The translations under genes and the position numbers were made by a program. From contig OMXC01000003.1 of the NCBI GenBank assembly GCA_900314925.1, forward strand, positions 81,552 through 145,551: 64,000 nt of DNA, written 5' to 3'. Under the pieces are notes generated by a model. It saw nothing but the letters and a program-made list of their open reading frames with translations, searched no databases and was not told where the DNA came from. Shown piece after piece: positions 57,825 through 64,000 of the stretch (its first letter is position 1; every line of letters begins with the position of its first letter). The stretch is from an uncultured Bacteroidales bacterium. GTDB lineage: Bacteria > Bacteroidota > Bacteroidia > Bacteroidales > P3.

Positions 57825-58432
57825 TTGAATCCCATGAACGACATGAAGGCCATACCCATGAGGCCGGTGATGATGAAGGTGATGCCCACGCCGCGCAGCG
57901 CCGGCGGGATGTGGCTGTAGCGCAGCTTCTCGCGGATGGCGGCGATGGCCACGATGGCCAGCAGCCAGCCCAGGCCGCTGCCGAGGGCGAAGACCGTGGC
58001 CTCGCCGATGTTGGCGTAGCCGCGCTCCTGCATGAAGAGCGAGCCGGACATGACGGCGCAGTTCACAGCTATCAGCGGCAGGAAGATGCCCAGCGAGTTG
58101 TACAGGGCAGGAGAGAACTTCTCCACCACCATCTCCACTATCTGCACGATGGCCGCGATGACGGCGATGAACATGATGAGGCTCAGGAAGCTGAGGTCCA
58201 CCTCGGCCAGCGAGGGCGATATCCACGCCATGGCTCCCGGCGCCAGGAAGTACTTGTTCAGCAGGAAGTTGATGGGCACGGTGATGAGCAGCACGAAGGT
58301 GACCGCTATGCCGAGCCCCGCCGATGTCTTCACCGTCTTCGACACGGCAAGGTAGGAGCACATGCCGAGGAAGAAGGCGAAGATCATGTTGTCGACAAAT
58401 ATCGACTTGATGAAGATATTTACGTATTCCAT
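57818..58432 (-). CDS. nqrE: Na+-translocating NADH:quinone reductase subunit E
   Basis: 204 residues, six membrane helices. By family NqrE and NqrD are homologous inner-membrane subunits that hold a buried iron centre and the ion path. Seen: VDNMIFAFFLGMCSYLAVSKTVKTSAGLG (the conserved GMCSYLA Cys), LRYSHIPPALRGVGITFIITGLMGMAFMSFMG, and EATVFALGSGLGWLLAIVAIAAIRE. Two bases separate it from the nqrD stop. Typical length. Confidence 0.95.
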   Translation of the reverse strand: MEYVNIFIKSIFVDNMIFAFFLGMCSYLAVSKTVKTSAGLGIAVTFVLLITVPINFLLNKYFLAPGAMAWISPSLAEVDLSFLSLIMFIAVIAAIVQIVEMVVEKFSPALYNSLGIFLPLIAVNCAVMSGSLFMQERGYANIGEATVFALGSGLGWLLAIVAIAAIREKLRYSHIPPALRGVGITFIITGLMGMAFMSFMGFKL

Positions 58433-58434
58433 GA

Positions 58435-59052
58435 CTATTGTTCAACTAAATCTTTGTTCTTACTGCGGTGCCACCAGATGATGAGGCCGACGAGGATGAG
58501 GGCCATTGGGGGCATGATCATCAGGCCGTTGTTCTCGTAGCCGATGCTGTAGAGACCGAGCTTCTCCATGACGGGGTAGCCCCAGAGGGTGCCGCTGCCG
58601 AAGAGTTCGCGCACGAAGCCCAGCGTGATGAGGATGACGCTGTAGCCAAGGCCGTTGCCAAGGCCGTCCAGCAAGCTCGGCCACGGCTTCTGCACCATGG
58701 CGAAGGCCTCGAGGCGGCCCATGACGATGCAGTTGGTGATGATAAGGCCCACGAAGACGGAGAGCTGCTTGCTGACGTCGTACATGTAGGCTTTCAGCAC
58801 CTGGTCCACCAGTACCACGAGGGTGGAGACGACGACGAGCTGCACGATGATGCGGATGCGCGGCGGGATGGTGTTGCGCATGAGCGAGATGATGACGTTG
58901 CTCAGGGCCACGACGACGGTGACCGAGATAGCCATCACCACGGCGGGCTTCAGCTGCGCCGTCACAGCCAGGCAGGAGCAGACGCCCAGCACCTGCACCA
59001 GGATGGGGTTGTTCTTGCTGAACGGGAGTTTTATAAGGTCAATGTTTTTCAT
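58435..59052 (-). CDS. nqrD: Na+-translocating NADH:quinone reductase subunit D
   Basis: 205 residues, six membrane helices. Seen: NPILVQVLGVCSCLAVTAQLKPAVVMAISVT (conserved GVCSxLAVT Cys), RIIVQLVVVSTLVVLVDQVL, IITNCIVMGRLEAFAMVQKPWPS, and LLDGLGNGLGYSVILITLGFVRELFGSG, all typical of NqrD/RnfE. The first residues (DLIKLPFSKNNPILVQ) match NqrD. The ATG overlaps the nqrC stop by 4 bases. Confidence 0.95.
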   Translation of the reverse strand: MKNIDLIKLPFSKNNPILVQVLGVCSCLAVTAQLKPAVVMAISVTVVVALSNVIISLMRNTIPPRIRIIVQLVVVSTLVVLVDQVLKAYMYDVSKQLSVFVGLIITNCIVMGRLEAFAMVQKPWPSLLDGLGNGLGYSVILITLGFVRELFGSGTLWGYPVMEKLGLYSIGYENNGLMIMPPMALILVGLIIWWHRSKNKDLVEQ

Positions 59053-59663
59053 TGTTCGTCCTCCTCTCTCTGGTTAATCGGAGCACTCGTAGTATTCTGA
59101 GTATTCAGATTTTGATAGTCGTTGAAAGCCTTGGCCAGCATGGCGGTGACGCCGTTGCTGGTCATGGTGCCGCCGCTTATGGCGTCAACCTCGTAGGGGT
59201 TGCTGTGGTCGGCGTTCTTGGCCAGGTGTATGGCCTGGGTGTCCATCTTCTTGCCGATGAAGCGGGAGGCGAACTTGTCGGTGGCAATCTCGCCGCCGAG
59301 GCCGGGTGTCTCGCCCTTGTGGTCGAAGACGGCGCCGACGACGGTGCTGGTGTTGTCGAGTGCCAGGTAGCCCCAGATGGGTCCCCAGAGGCCGGTGCCC
59401 TTCAGGGGCAGGATGATGCCGCCGGAGAAGGTGTAATAGTTGTCGGCCTCGGTGATGTGCTTGGCGTAGAGCTCGTCGGCGTTGTCGCGAGTGGCCTCAA
59501 TACCGATGGTCTTGAGTATCATCTGCTTGGTCTCGGCCTGCTGGTTCTTGGTCTGCAGGGGCTTGAGGCTGACGCTCACCACGGTGAGTATCAATGCAGC
59601 CACCACGACGAGCACGGCGGAGTAGATGAAGATGTAGGTGTTGCTGAAGTTCTTTTTAGCCAT
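59049..59663 (-). CDS. nqrC: Na+-translocating NADH:quinone reductase subunit C
   Basis: 204 residues, shorter than the 257-residue Vibrio protein. By family it carries FMN bound covalently to Thr. Seen: one N-terminal membrane helix (TYIFIYSAVLVVVAALILTVVSV), LPLKGTGLWGPIWGYLALD, GETPGLGGEIA, and the flavinylation motif ISGGTMTSNGVTAM (SGxTxTS). A flavin transferase (ApbE) would be needed; none is in the window. Overlaps both neighbours. Confidence 0.94.
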   Translation of the reverse strand: MAKKNFSNTYIFIYSAVLVVVAALILTVVSVSLKPLQTKNQQAETKQMILKTIGIEATRDNADELYAKHITEADNYYTFSGGIILPLKGTGLWGPIWGYLALDNTSTVVGAVFDHKGETPGLGGEIATDKFASRFIGKKMDTQAIHLAKNADHSNPYEVDAISGGTMTSNGVTAMLAKAFNDYQNLNTQNTTSAPINQREEDEQ

Positions 59664-60816
59664 TGTGGGCCTCCTTTCCGATAGCGGCGGCGCGTTTGGC
59701 GCGGCGCTTGATGTTCTGTGCCACCACGCAGTGGTCGATGAGCGGGGCCATGCAGTTCATGAAGAGGATGCTGAGCATCATGCCCTCGGGGTAGGCGGGG
59801 TTGCATACGCGCAGCAGCACGGCGAAAGCACCGATGAGCAGGCCGTAGATCCACTTGCCGGTGTTGGTTTGGGCGGCGGTGACGGGGTCGGTGGCCATGA
59901 AGACCGCGCCGAAGGCGAAGCCTCCCATCAGGAAGTGGTAGTAGAACGGCAGCTGCATGTACTCGTTGTAGCCTATGGCGTTGAAGAGCAGACCCATCAG
60001 GCCGCCGCCGAGGAAGACGCTGAGCATGATGCGCCAGCTGGCGATGCCTGTGAAGAGCAGCAGCAGGGCGCCCAAGGCGATGGCGATGACCGAGGTCTCG
60101 CAGGTGGAGCCGGGGATGGTGCCTATCAGCATGTCGAGGGCCGAAGCCGAGGGGTGCATGCCTGCGGCCAGCTCGCCCATCGGGGTGGCACCGGCTATGG
60201 CGTCGCTGCCCCAGAGGTCGTTGGCAATCCACACCTTGTCGCCACTCATGTGGGTCGGGTAGCTGAAGAAGAGGAAGGCGCGGGCCACGAGTGCGGGGTT
60301 GAGGAAGTTCATGCCGCTGCCGCCGAAGACCTCCTTGCCGATGATGACGGCGAAGGCCACGGCGAGCGCCAGCTGCCACAGCGGTGTGGTCACCGGCACA
60401 ATCATCGGTATGAGCAGGCCCGTGGCGAGGAAGCCCTCGTTGACCTCATGGTGACGAACCTGGGCAAAAGCAAACTCAATGAACAGGCCCACCGCATAGC
60501 TCACCACAATCATGGGCAGCATGCGCAGGAAACCGAACCACCACATGTAGAGCCAGTGCCAGTCGGCGCCGGTGCTCATGGCGGTCTGGTAGCCGATGTT
60601 CCACATGCCGAAGAGCAGTGCGGGGATGAGGGCTATGACCACGATGATGATGCTGCGCTTCATGTCGACGGCGTCGCGTATGTGCGAGCCGCTCTTGGTC
60701 ACGGTCTTGGGCGTGAAGGCGAAGGTGTGGAACGCCTCGTAGGTGCTCCCCAGCCATGCCCATTTGCCCTTGGGCTCGATCTTCTCGAACCAGTCTGATA
60801 ACCATTTCATATTCAT
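59656..60816 (-). CDS. nqrB: Na+-translocating NADH:quinone reductase subunit B
   Basis: 386 residues with about nine or ten membrane helices. By family it holds a covalent FMN and riboflavin and pumps Na+. Seen: SGSHIRDAVDMKRSIIIVVIALIPALLFGMWNIGYQ, EVNEGFLATGLLIPMIVPVTTPLWQLALAVAFAVIIGKEVFGGSGMNFLNPAL, the likely FMN-Thr region SDAIAGATPMGE, and GGFAFGAVFMATDPVTAAQTNTGKWIYGLLIGAF. ATG codons at 60816 and 60810 are both possible; the first overlaps the nqrA stop by 4 bases. Confidence 0.95.
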   Translation of the reverse strand: MNMKWLSDWFEKIEPKGKWAWLGSTYEAFHTFAFTPKTVTKSGSHIRDAVDMKRSIIIVVIALIPALLFGMWNIGYQTAMSTGADWHWLYMWWFGFLRMLPMIVVSYAVGLFIEFAFAQVRHHEVNEGFLATGLLIPMIVPVTTPLWQLALAVAFAVIIGKEVFGGSGMNFLNPALVARAFLFFSYPTHMSGDKVWIANDLWGSDAIAGATPMGELAAGMHPSASALDMLIGTIPGSTCETSVIAIALGALLLLFTGIASWRIMLSVFLGGGLMGLLFNAIGYNEYMQLPFYYHFLMGGFAFGAVFMATDPVTAAQTNTGKWIYGLLIGAFAVLLRVCNPAYPEGMMLSILFMNCMAPLIDHCVVAQNIKRRAKRAAAIGKEAHNG

Positions 60817-62132
60817 GCCATAGCCTCCTTTCTGAGGACTTCAAGCGCCTCGCGTATGATGGTCTGTATTTCTGTCTTGGAGGGGTCTATGAACTCGCAC
60901 AGCGCGAAGTCCTCGGGCTCCACCTCGTAGATGCCCAGCTTCTCCTGCAGCTCCACGTCGCCCACGATGCAGGCCTTGATGAGCTGCAGCGGATAGATGT
61001 CGAAGGGGAACACGCGCTCGAAGCTGCCTGTGAAGAGGAACGGGCGCACCGAGCCGTGCATGTTGGTGTTGAACTGAGTGGGTAGTGGGTAGTGCGTAGT
61101 GGGTAGCAGTCGGGCAAAGCCTGACAAGAAGGTCTTGCTGAAGCTGAACTTTGTGAGGCCCGGCATGAGCCACCCCATGAAGTCGTACTGGTCGCCCTCC
61201 TCGACGAAGGTCAGCTGCTGGTCGTACATGCCCAGGAAGCCGTCGGCCTTGATGGCCGTGCCCGAGAGCACGCTGCCGGATATGATTCGCGTGGGTAGCT
61301 GGCGGTTGGCAGTGGGCAGCTGAGGATAGCAGGGGTCCATCAGCTGCACATCGCAGATGCGCTGCACGCTGGCGCCGCAGAGCACGCGGTAGTGCTGAGG
61401 TGCCTTCGCCGCGGGGCCGCCGACGCTGATGACGCGCTCCGGGCGGTATTCGCCGGTGAGCATCCAGCGCCCTATTGTCGCCACGTCCTGTGCGTTCACA
61501 GCCCACACATATTCTCCTTTGTTTATCGGGCTGATGGCCGCCACTATGGTGCCGATGTTGCCGGCCGGGTGGGGGCCTGTGGCCTTGACGCAGTGCACTT
61601 CGGCATAGGCCGAGAGGGCGTTCACGCCGGCCTCGAACTCATGCTCGCGGCCTTTCAGCGCGAAGTCGATGTCCGGCGCCAGCGGGTTGGTGTCGCGCAT
61701 GCTGACGAAAATGCCCTTGGGCTTGTGGTCGGGGTTGGCCACCGCTCCGAAGGGGCGCTCCTTGATCATCCACCAGCAGGGGCTGGCGGCATCCAGCACG
61801 CCGGGTGCGGCGTCGTGCGTGCCGCTGACACCTGACGCGGTGCGGCCGATCACGATCTCCATCAGTTTGCGCTTCTCGCCGCGCACTATGGCCTCCACCA
61901 CGCCGTCCACCGGCGAAGGGAGCGTCAGGCGAGGGTCGTTCTTGTCGGCCACAACGGGCTGGCCGGCGCTGACGCTGTCGCCCTCGGCGACAAGCAGGCG
62001 CGGTGTGAAGCCCACCACGTCGGGCGGCTTCACACCGTAGCGCTCTATGCTGCGGGCGTCGACAATATGCCGTTCCGGCGCGCCGCCAAGCGGTATGTCG
62101 AGCCCTTTCTTTATCTTTATTGTTTCTATCAT
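60813..62132 (-). CDS. nqrA: Na+-translocating NADH:quinone reductase subunit A, with in-frame repeat insertions
   Basis: 439 residues. By family it is the peripheral cytoplasmic subunit near the quinone site. Seen: IKIKKGLDIPLGGAPE at the start, LVAEGDSVSAGQPV, SPVDGVVEAIVRGEKRKLMEIVI, VKATGPHPAGNIGT, and RIISGSVLSGTAIKADGFLG. Two low-complexity segments interrupt it: residues 268-281 (CYPQLPTANRQLPT) and 341-353 (RLLPTTHYPLPT), both encoded by short repeats. The frame is kept, so the protein is probably made. Its ATG shares one base with the aspA stop (TAATG). Confidence 0.94.
   Translation of the reverse strand: MIETIKIKKGLDIPLGGAPERHIVDARSIERYGVKPPDVVGFTPRLLVAEGDSVSAGQPVVADKNDPRLTLPSPVDGVVEAIVRGEKRKLMEIVIGRTASGVSGTHDAAPGVLDAASPCWWMIKERPFGAVANPDHKPKGIFVSMRDTNPLAPDIDFALKGREHEFEAGVNALSAYAEVHCVKATGPHPAGNIGTIVAAISPINKGEYVWAVNAQDVATIGRWMLTGEYRPERVISVGGPAAKAPQHYRVLCGASVQRICDVQLMDPCYPQLPTANRQLPTRIISGSVLSGTAIKADGFLGMYDQQLTFVEEGDQYDFMGWLMPGLTKFSFSKTFLSGFARLLPTTHYPLPTQFNTNMHGSVRPFLFTGSFERVFPFDIYPLQLIKACIVGDVELQEKLGIYEVEPEDFALCEFIDPSKTEIQTIIREALEVLRKEAMA
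61073..61113. repeat. TGGGTAGTGGGTAGTGCG tract inside nqrA
   Basis: Units of 7-8 nt (GGGTAGT, GCGTAGT, GGGTAGC) translated in frame as residues 341-353. Confidence 0.85.
61287..61322. repeat. GGGTAGCTGGCGGTTGGCAG tract inside nqrA
   Basis: Units GGGTAGCT, GGCGGTT, GGCAGTG, GGCAGCT translated in frame as residues 269-281. Confidence 0.75.
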
Positions 62133-63550
62133 TATTTATTAACTGTCAAATCAACAGGCTGCAGCATGTTCTCGGGCTTCAGTATCTCGTCGAGCTGCTC
62201 TTTGGTGAGCAGTTTGTGCTCGAGCACCAGCTCGTAGACGCCGCGGCCGGTCTCTGAGGCTTCCTTGGCGATCTTGGTGCTCTGCTTGTAGCCGATGATA
62301 GGGTTGAGCATGGTGACGATGCCGATGCTGTGCTCCACGAGCTGGCGGCAGCGCTCCTCGTTGGCGCGGATGCCGTCGATGCAGAAGCGGCGCAGGGTGT
62401 CGTAGCCGTTCTCCAGCAGGTGGATGCTCTCAAACAGGGTGTAGGCGATGACGGGCTCCATGACGTTGAGCTCCAGCTGGCCGTTGTCGCTGGCCAGGCT
62501 GATGGTCATGTCGTTGCCGATGACGCGGTAGCACACCTGGTTCATCACCTCGGGGATGACGGGGTTCACCTTGCCGGGCATGATGCTGCTGCCGGGCTGG
62601 CGCTCGGGCAGGTGTATCTCGTTGAGGCCGCAGCGCGGGCCGCTGGAGAGCAGGCGCAGGTCGTTGCATATCTTGTTGGTCTTGATGGCCAGGCGCTTCA
62701 TGGCGGCGCTGTAGGCGATCATGCAGGTGGTGGCCGAGGTGGCTTCTATCAGGTTGTCGGCCAAAGTGATGTTCCATCCCGTGATCTTGCGCAGGGCCTT
62801 GATGCAGGCTTCGCTGTAGCCCGGCTTGGAGCAGATGCCCGTGCCGATGGCGGTGGCACCCATGTTGACGATGAGGAACTCGTCAGCCGTGGCGCGCAGG
62901 TTCTTGTACTCGCCGCGCAGCGAGTCGGCAAAGGCGCCGAAGGTCTGGCCCAGGGTCATGGGAACGGCGTCCTGCAGCTGCGTGCGGCCCATCTTGATGA
63001 CGTGCGCAAACTCCTTGCTCTTGTAGTCGAGAGCGGCTATCATCTGCTCCAGGTGTGGCATGAAGGCGAGGTGCTCGAGGGCCAGGGCCATGTGTATGGC
63101 GCAGGGGTAGGCGTCGTTGGTGCTCTGCGAGGCGTTGACGACATCGTTGGGCGAGCAGTACTGGTACTCACCCTTCTGGTGGCCCATGCGCTCCAGCGCC
63201 AGGTTGGCGATCACCTCGTTGGCGGCCATGTTGGTGCTCGTGCCGGCGCCGCCCTGTATCATGTCGATGGGGAACTGGTCGTGGTACTTGCCCTCAATCA
63301 GCTGGTCGCAGGCCCACATGATGGCTTCGCCCTGCTCGGGCGTGATCATCTTGACCTCGACGTTGGCCATGGCGGCGGCCTTCTTGGTGATGGCCATGCC
63401 GCGGATAAAATTGGAGTAGCTGCACAGTAAGTGTCCGCTGATATGGAAGTTCTCGATGGCACGGCTTGTCTGTACTCCGTAGTAGGCTTCGGCTGGCACC
63501 TCGCGCTGGCCCAGCAGGTCGCTCTCGGTGCGTGTTTTCTGTTTTTCCAT
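62132..63550 (-). CDS. aspA: Aspartate ammonia-lyase
   Basis: 472 residues. By family it splits aspartate into fumarate and ammonia. Seen: PAEAYYGVQTSRAIENF at the start, SPNDVVNASQSTNDAYP, KMGRTQLQDAVPMTLGQTFGAF (QLQDAVPMTLG favours AspA over fumarase), and the signature GSSIMPGKVNPVIPE with the catalytic Ser. It heads the nqr operon (stop and nqrA start overlap by one base), so fumarate supply and NADH oxidation are co-regulated. Strong promoter at 63623-63654. Confidence 0.92.
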   Translation of the reverse strand: MEKQKTRTESDLLGQREVPAEAYYGVQTSRAIENFHISGHLLCSYSNFIRGMAITKKAAAMANVEVKMITPEQGEAIMWACDQLIEGKYHDQFPIDMIQGGAGTSTNMAANEVIANLALERMGHQKGEYQYCSPNDVVNASQSTNDAYPCAIHMALALEHLAFMPHLEQMIAALDYKSKEFAHVIKMGRTQLQDAVPMTLGQTFGAFADSLRGEYKNLRATADEFLIVNMGATAIGTGICSKPGYSEACIKALRKITGWNITLADNLIEATSATTCMIAYSAAMKRLAIKTNKICNDLRLLSSGPRCGLNEIHLPERQPGSSIMPGKVNPVIPEVMNQVCYRVIGNDMTISLASDNGQLELNVMEPVIAYTLFESIHLLENGYDTLRRFCIDGIRANEERCRQLVEHSIGIVTMLNPIIGYKQSTKIAKEASETGRGVYELVLEHKLLTKEQLDEILKPENMLQPVDLTVNK

Positions 63551-63622
63551 GGTATATTTTGTTAGTTTATTATTTTGTATTTTAGTTATTTAAACAAATA
63601 ATCCCCCTTTTTAAGGAGACCG

Positions 63623-63654
63623 CAAATGTACAAAATAAAAATAACATTCCCAAA
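63623..63654 (-). promoter_or_regulatory. Promoter of aspA-nqrABCDEF
   Basis: Minus strand TTTG (63651-63654), 20 nt, TACATTTG (63623-63630). Leader about 65-70 nt. Confidence 0.8.
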
Positions 63655-63755
63655 ATATTCTTCTTTGTTTTTGCTTTTGCCTCAGGCTGTGGCTTTTGGC
63701 TGCATGCGGCGCCTGTGCTGTGCACGTGTCTGCGGCATGCCCCGCCGACCCATCC

Positions 63756-63888
63756 GCTACGGCCCCTCTACGGACCCGGTACGGCCGTTCTTCAGTAGTT
63801 CTTCAGTAGTTCTTCAGTGCGACACTGAAGAACTACTGAAGAACTACTGAAGAACGGCCGTAGGGACTCCGTACCGGCTCCGTAGGGA
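63756..63888. repeat. G+C-rich palindromic element, copy 4 (perfect 40-bp arms)
   Basis: Arms 63780-63819 and 63823-63862 are perfect reverse complements with loop CGA; they contain TACGGCCG followed by three TTCTTCAGTAG-type units. Outer flanks carry GGCCCCTCTACGGACCCGG and GTAGGGACTCCGTACCGGCT. It lies about 100 bases upstream of the aspA promoter. The 450-nt right-end spacer holds this element, the two promoters and nothing else that I recognise. Confidence 0.92.
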
Positions 63889-63955
63889 GGGCGGGGAAGA
63901 GGGCCTAAATTCCAGTTACAAGTGCAACACTGAGTAGAAAAAAGAGCACCAAAAA

Positions 63956-63987
63956 TTTGGTACTCTCAGGTAAAGTGACTACTTTTG
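63956..63987 (+). promoter_or_regulatory. Promoter pointing out of the right end of the window
   Basis: TTTG (63956-63959), exactly 20 nt, TACTTTTG (63980-63987). TGCAACAC (63923-63930) recurs inverted as GTGTTGCA (63987-63994), flanking the promoter. The gene it serves lies beyond the window. Confidence 0.65.
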
Positions 63988-64000
63988 TGTTGCATATGAA

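Noticed and set aside
1..64000. tRNA or rRNA genes
   Set aside because: No spacer shows a cloverleaf with a TTCGAAT-type loop or rRNA signatures; a covariance search would settle it.

Overview
The window is a chromosomal segment of a Bacteroidales bacterium (phylum Bacteroidota) with a fairly high G+C content. Supporting signs are -33 TTTG / -7 TAnnTTTG promoters, an Na+-translocating NADH:quinone reductase (nqrABCDEF), a fumarate reductase/succinate dehydrogenase of the CAB type, gliding/type 9 secretion proteins (GldH, and a large protein with a T9SS type B C-terminal sorting domain), PorT-like outer-membrane barrels, many lipoproteins, and a long-form signal peptidase I. I cannot assign a genus. 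The gene content fits an anaerobic, fumarate-respiring gut or rumen type, but habitat is inference.

Layout. 1-2.2 kb (+): end of an NtrC-type regulator, aroA, miaA. 2.2-8.2 kb (-): hbd and crt (one unit, crt first), cca, MORN lipoprotein, dprA, nudix hydrolase, META-like lipoprotein. 8.2-9.3 kb: a DUF6266-like gene flanked by a long inverted repeat. 9.3-17.3 kb (+): glycosyltransferase, lepB, parC, glycosyltransferase, hflX. 17.3-32.5 kb (-): uvrC, gldH, asd, T9SS-sorted surface protein, mltG, acetyltransferase, recG, coaD, beta-barrel protein, a two-part glycosyltransferase, topA. 32.9-38.1 kb (+): nadE, GWxTD protein, LpxL-like acyltransferase, GT2. 38.1-43.4 kb (-): OmpH-like, gltX, beta-barrel, DPP-IV. 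43.8-48.9 kb: SUMF1-domain lipoprotein (+), CDF transporter (-), TPR protein and a large secreted protein (+). 48.9-55.1 kb (-): a frameshifted lipoprotein and its intact relative, a DUF2442 protein, then sdhC-sdhA-sdhB. 55.3 kb (+): a secreted coiled-coil protein. 56.4-63.6 kb (-): aspA-nqrABCDEF in one tight operon. The right edge has a strong promoter pointing out of the window.

How genes work together: AspA makes fumarate, the Sdh/Frd complex can reduce it with quinol, and Nqr feeds electrons from NADH into the quinone pool while pumping Na+. Together they form an anaerobic fumarate-respiration module within 13 kb. GldH, the T9SS cargo, the beta-barrels and LpxL-like acyltransferase belong to envelope biogenesis.

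The most unusual content is non-genic. (1) Four copies of a G+C-rich palindromic element (about 23.5, 32.7, 43.6 and 63.8 kb) share a core built on TTCTTCAGT units. One contains a perfect 40-bp inverted repeat with a 3-nt loop. All lie in promoter-bearing spacers. (2) About twenty short, degenerate, 7-9-nt-period repeat tracts fill spacers, including those inside operons. They also run in frame through two genes (a glycosyltransferase and nqrA) and supply the last codons of asd; a separate long inverted repeat supplies the last codons of the DUF6266-like gene. I regard these two repeat systems as the best candidates for something undescribed. Other oddities are an NAD synthase whose glutaminase active site is lost, an SdhC with a ~105-residue hydrophilic insertion, a one-base frameshift in a lipoprotein signal peptide, and a 44-bp tandem expansion at the 3' end of nqrF. 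I saw no tRNA, rRNA, CRISPR array or transposase gene.
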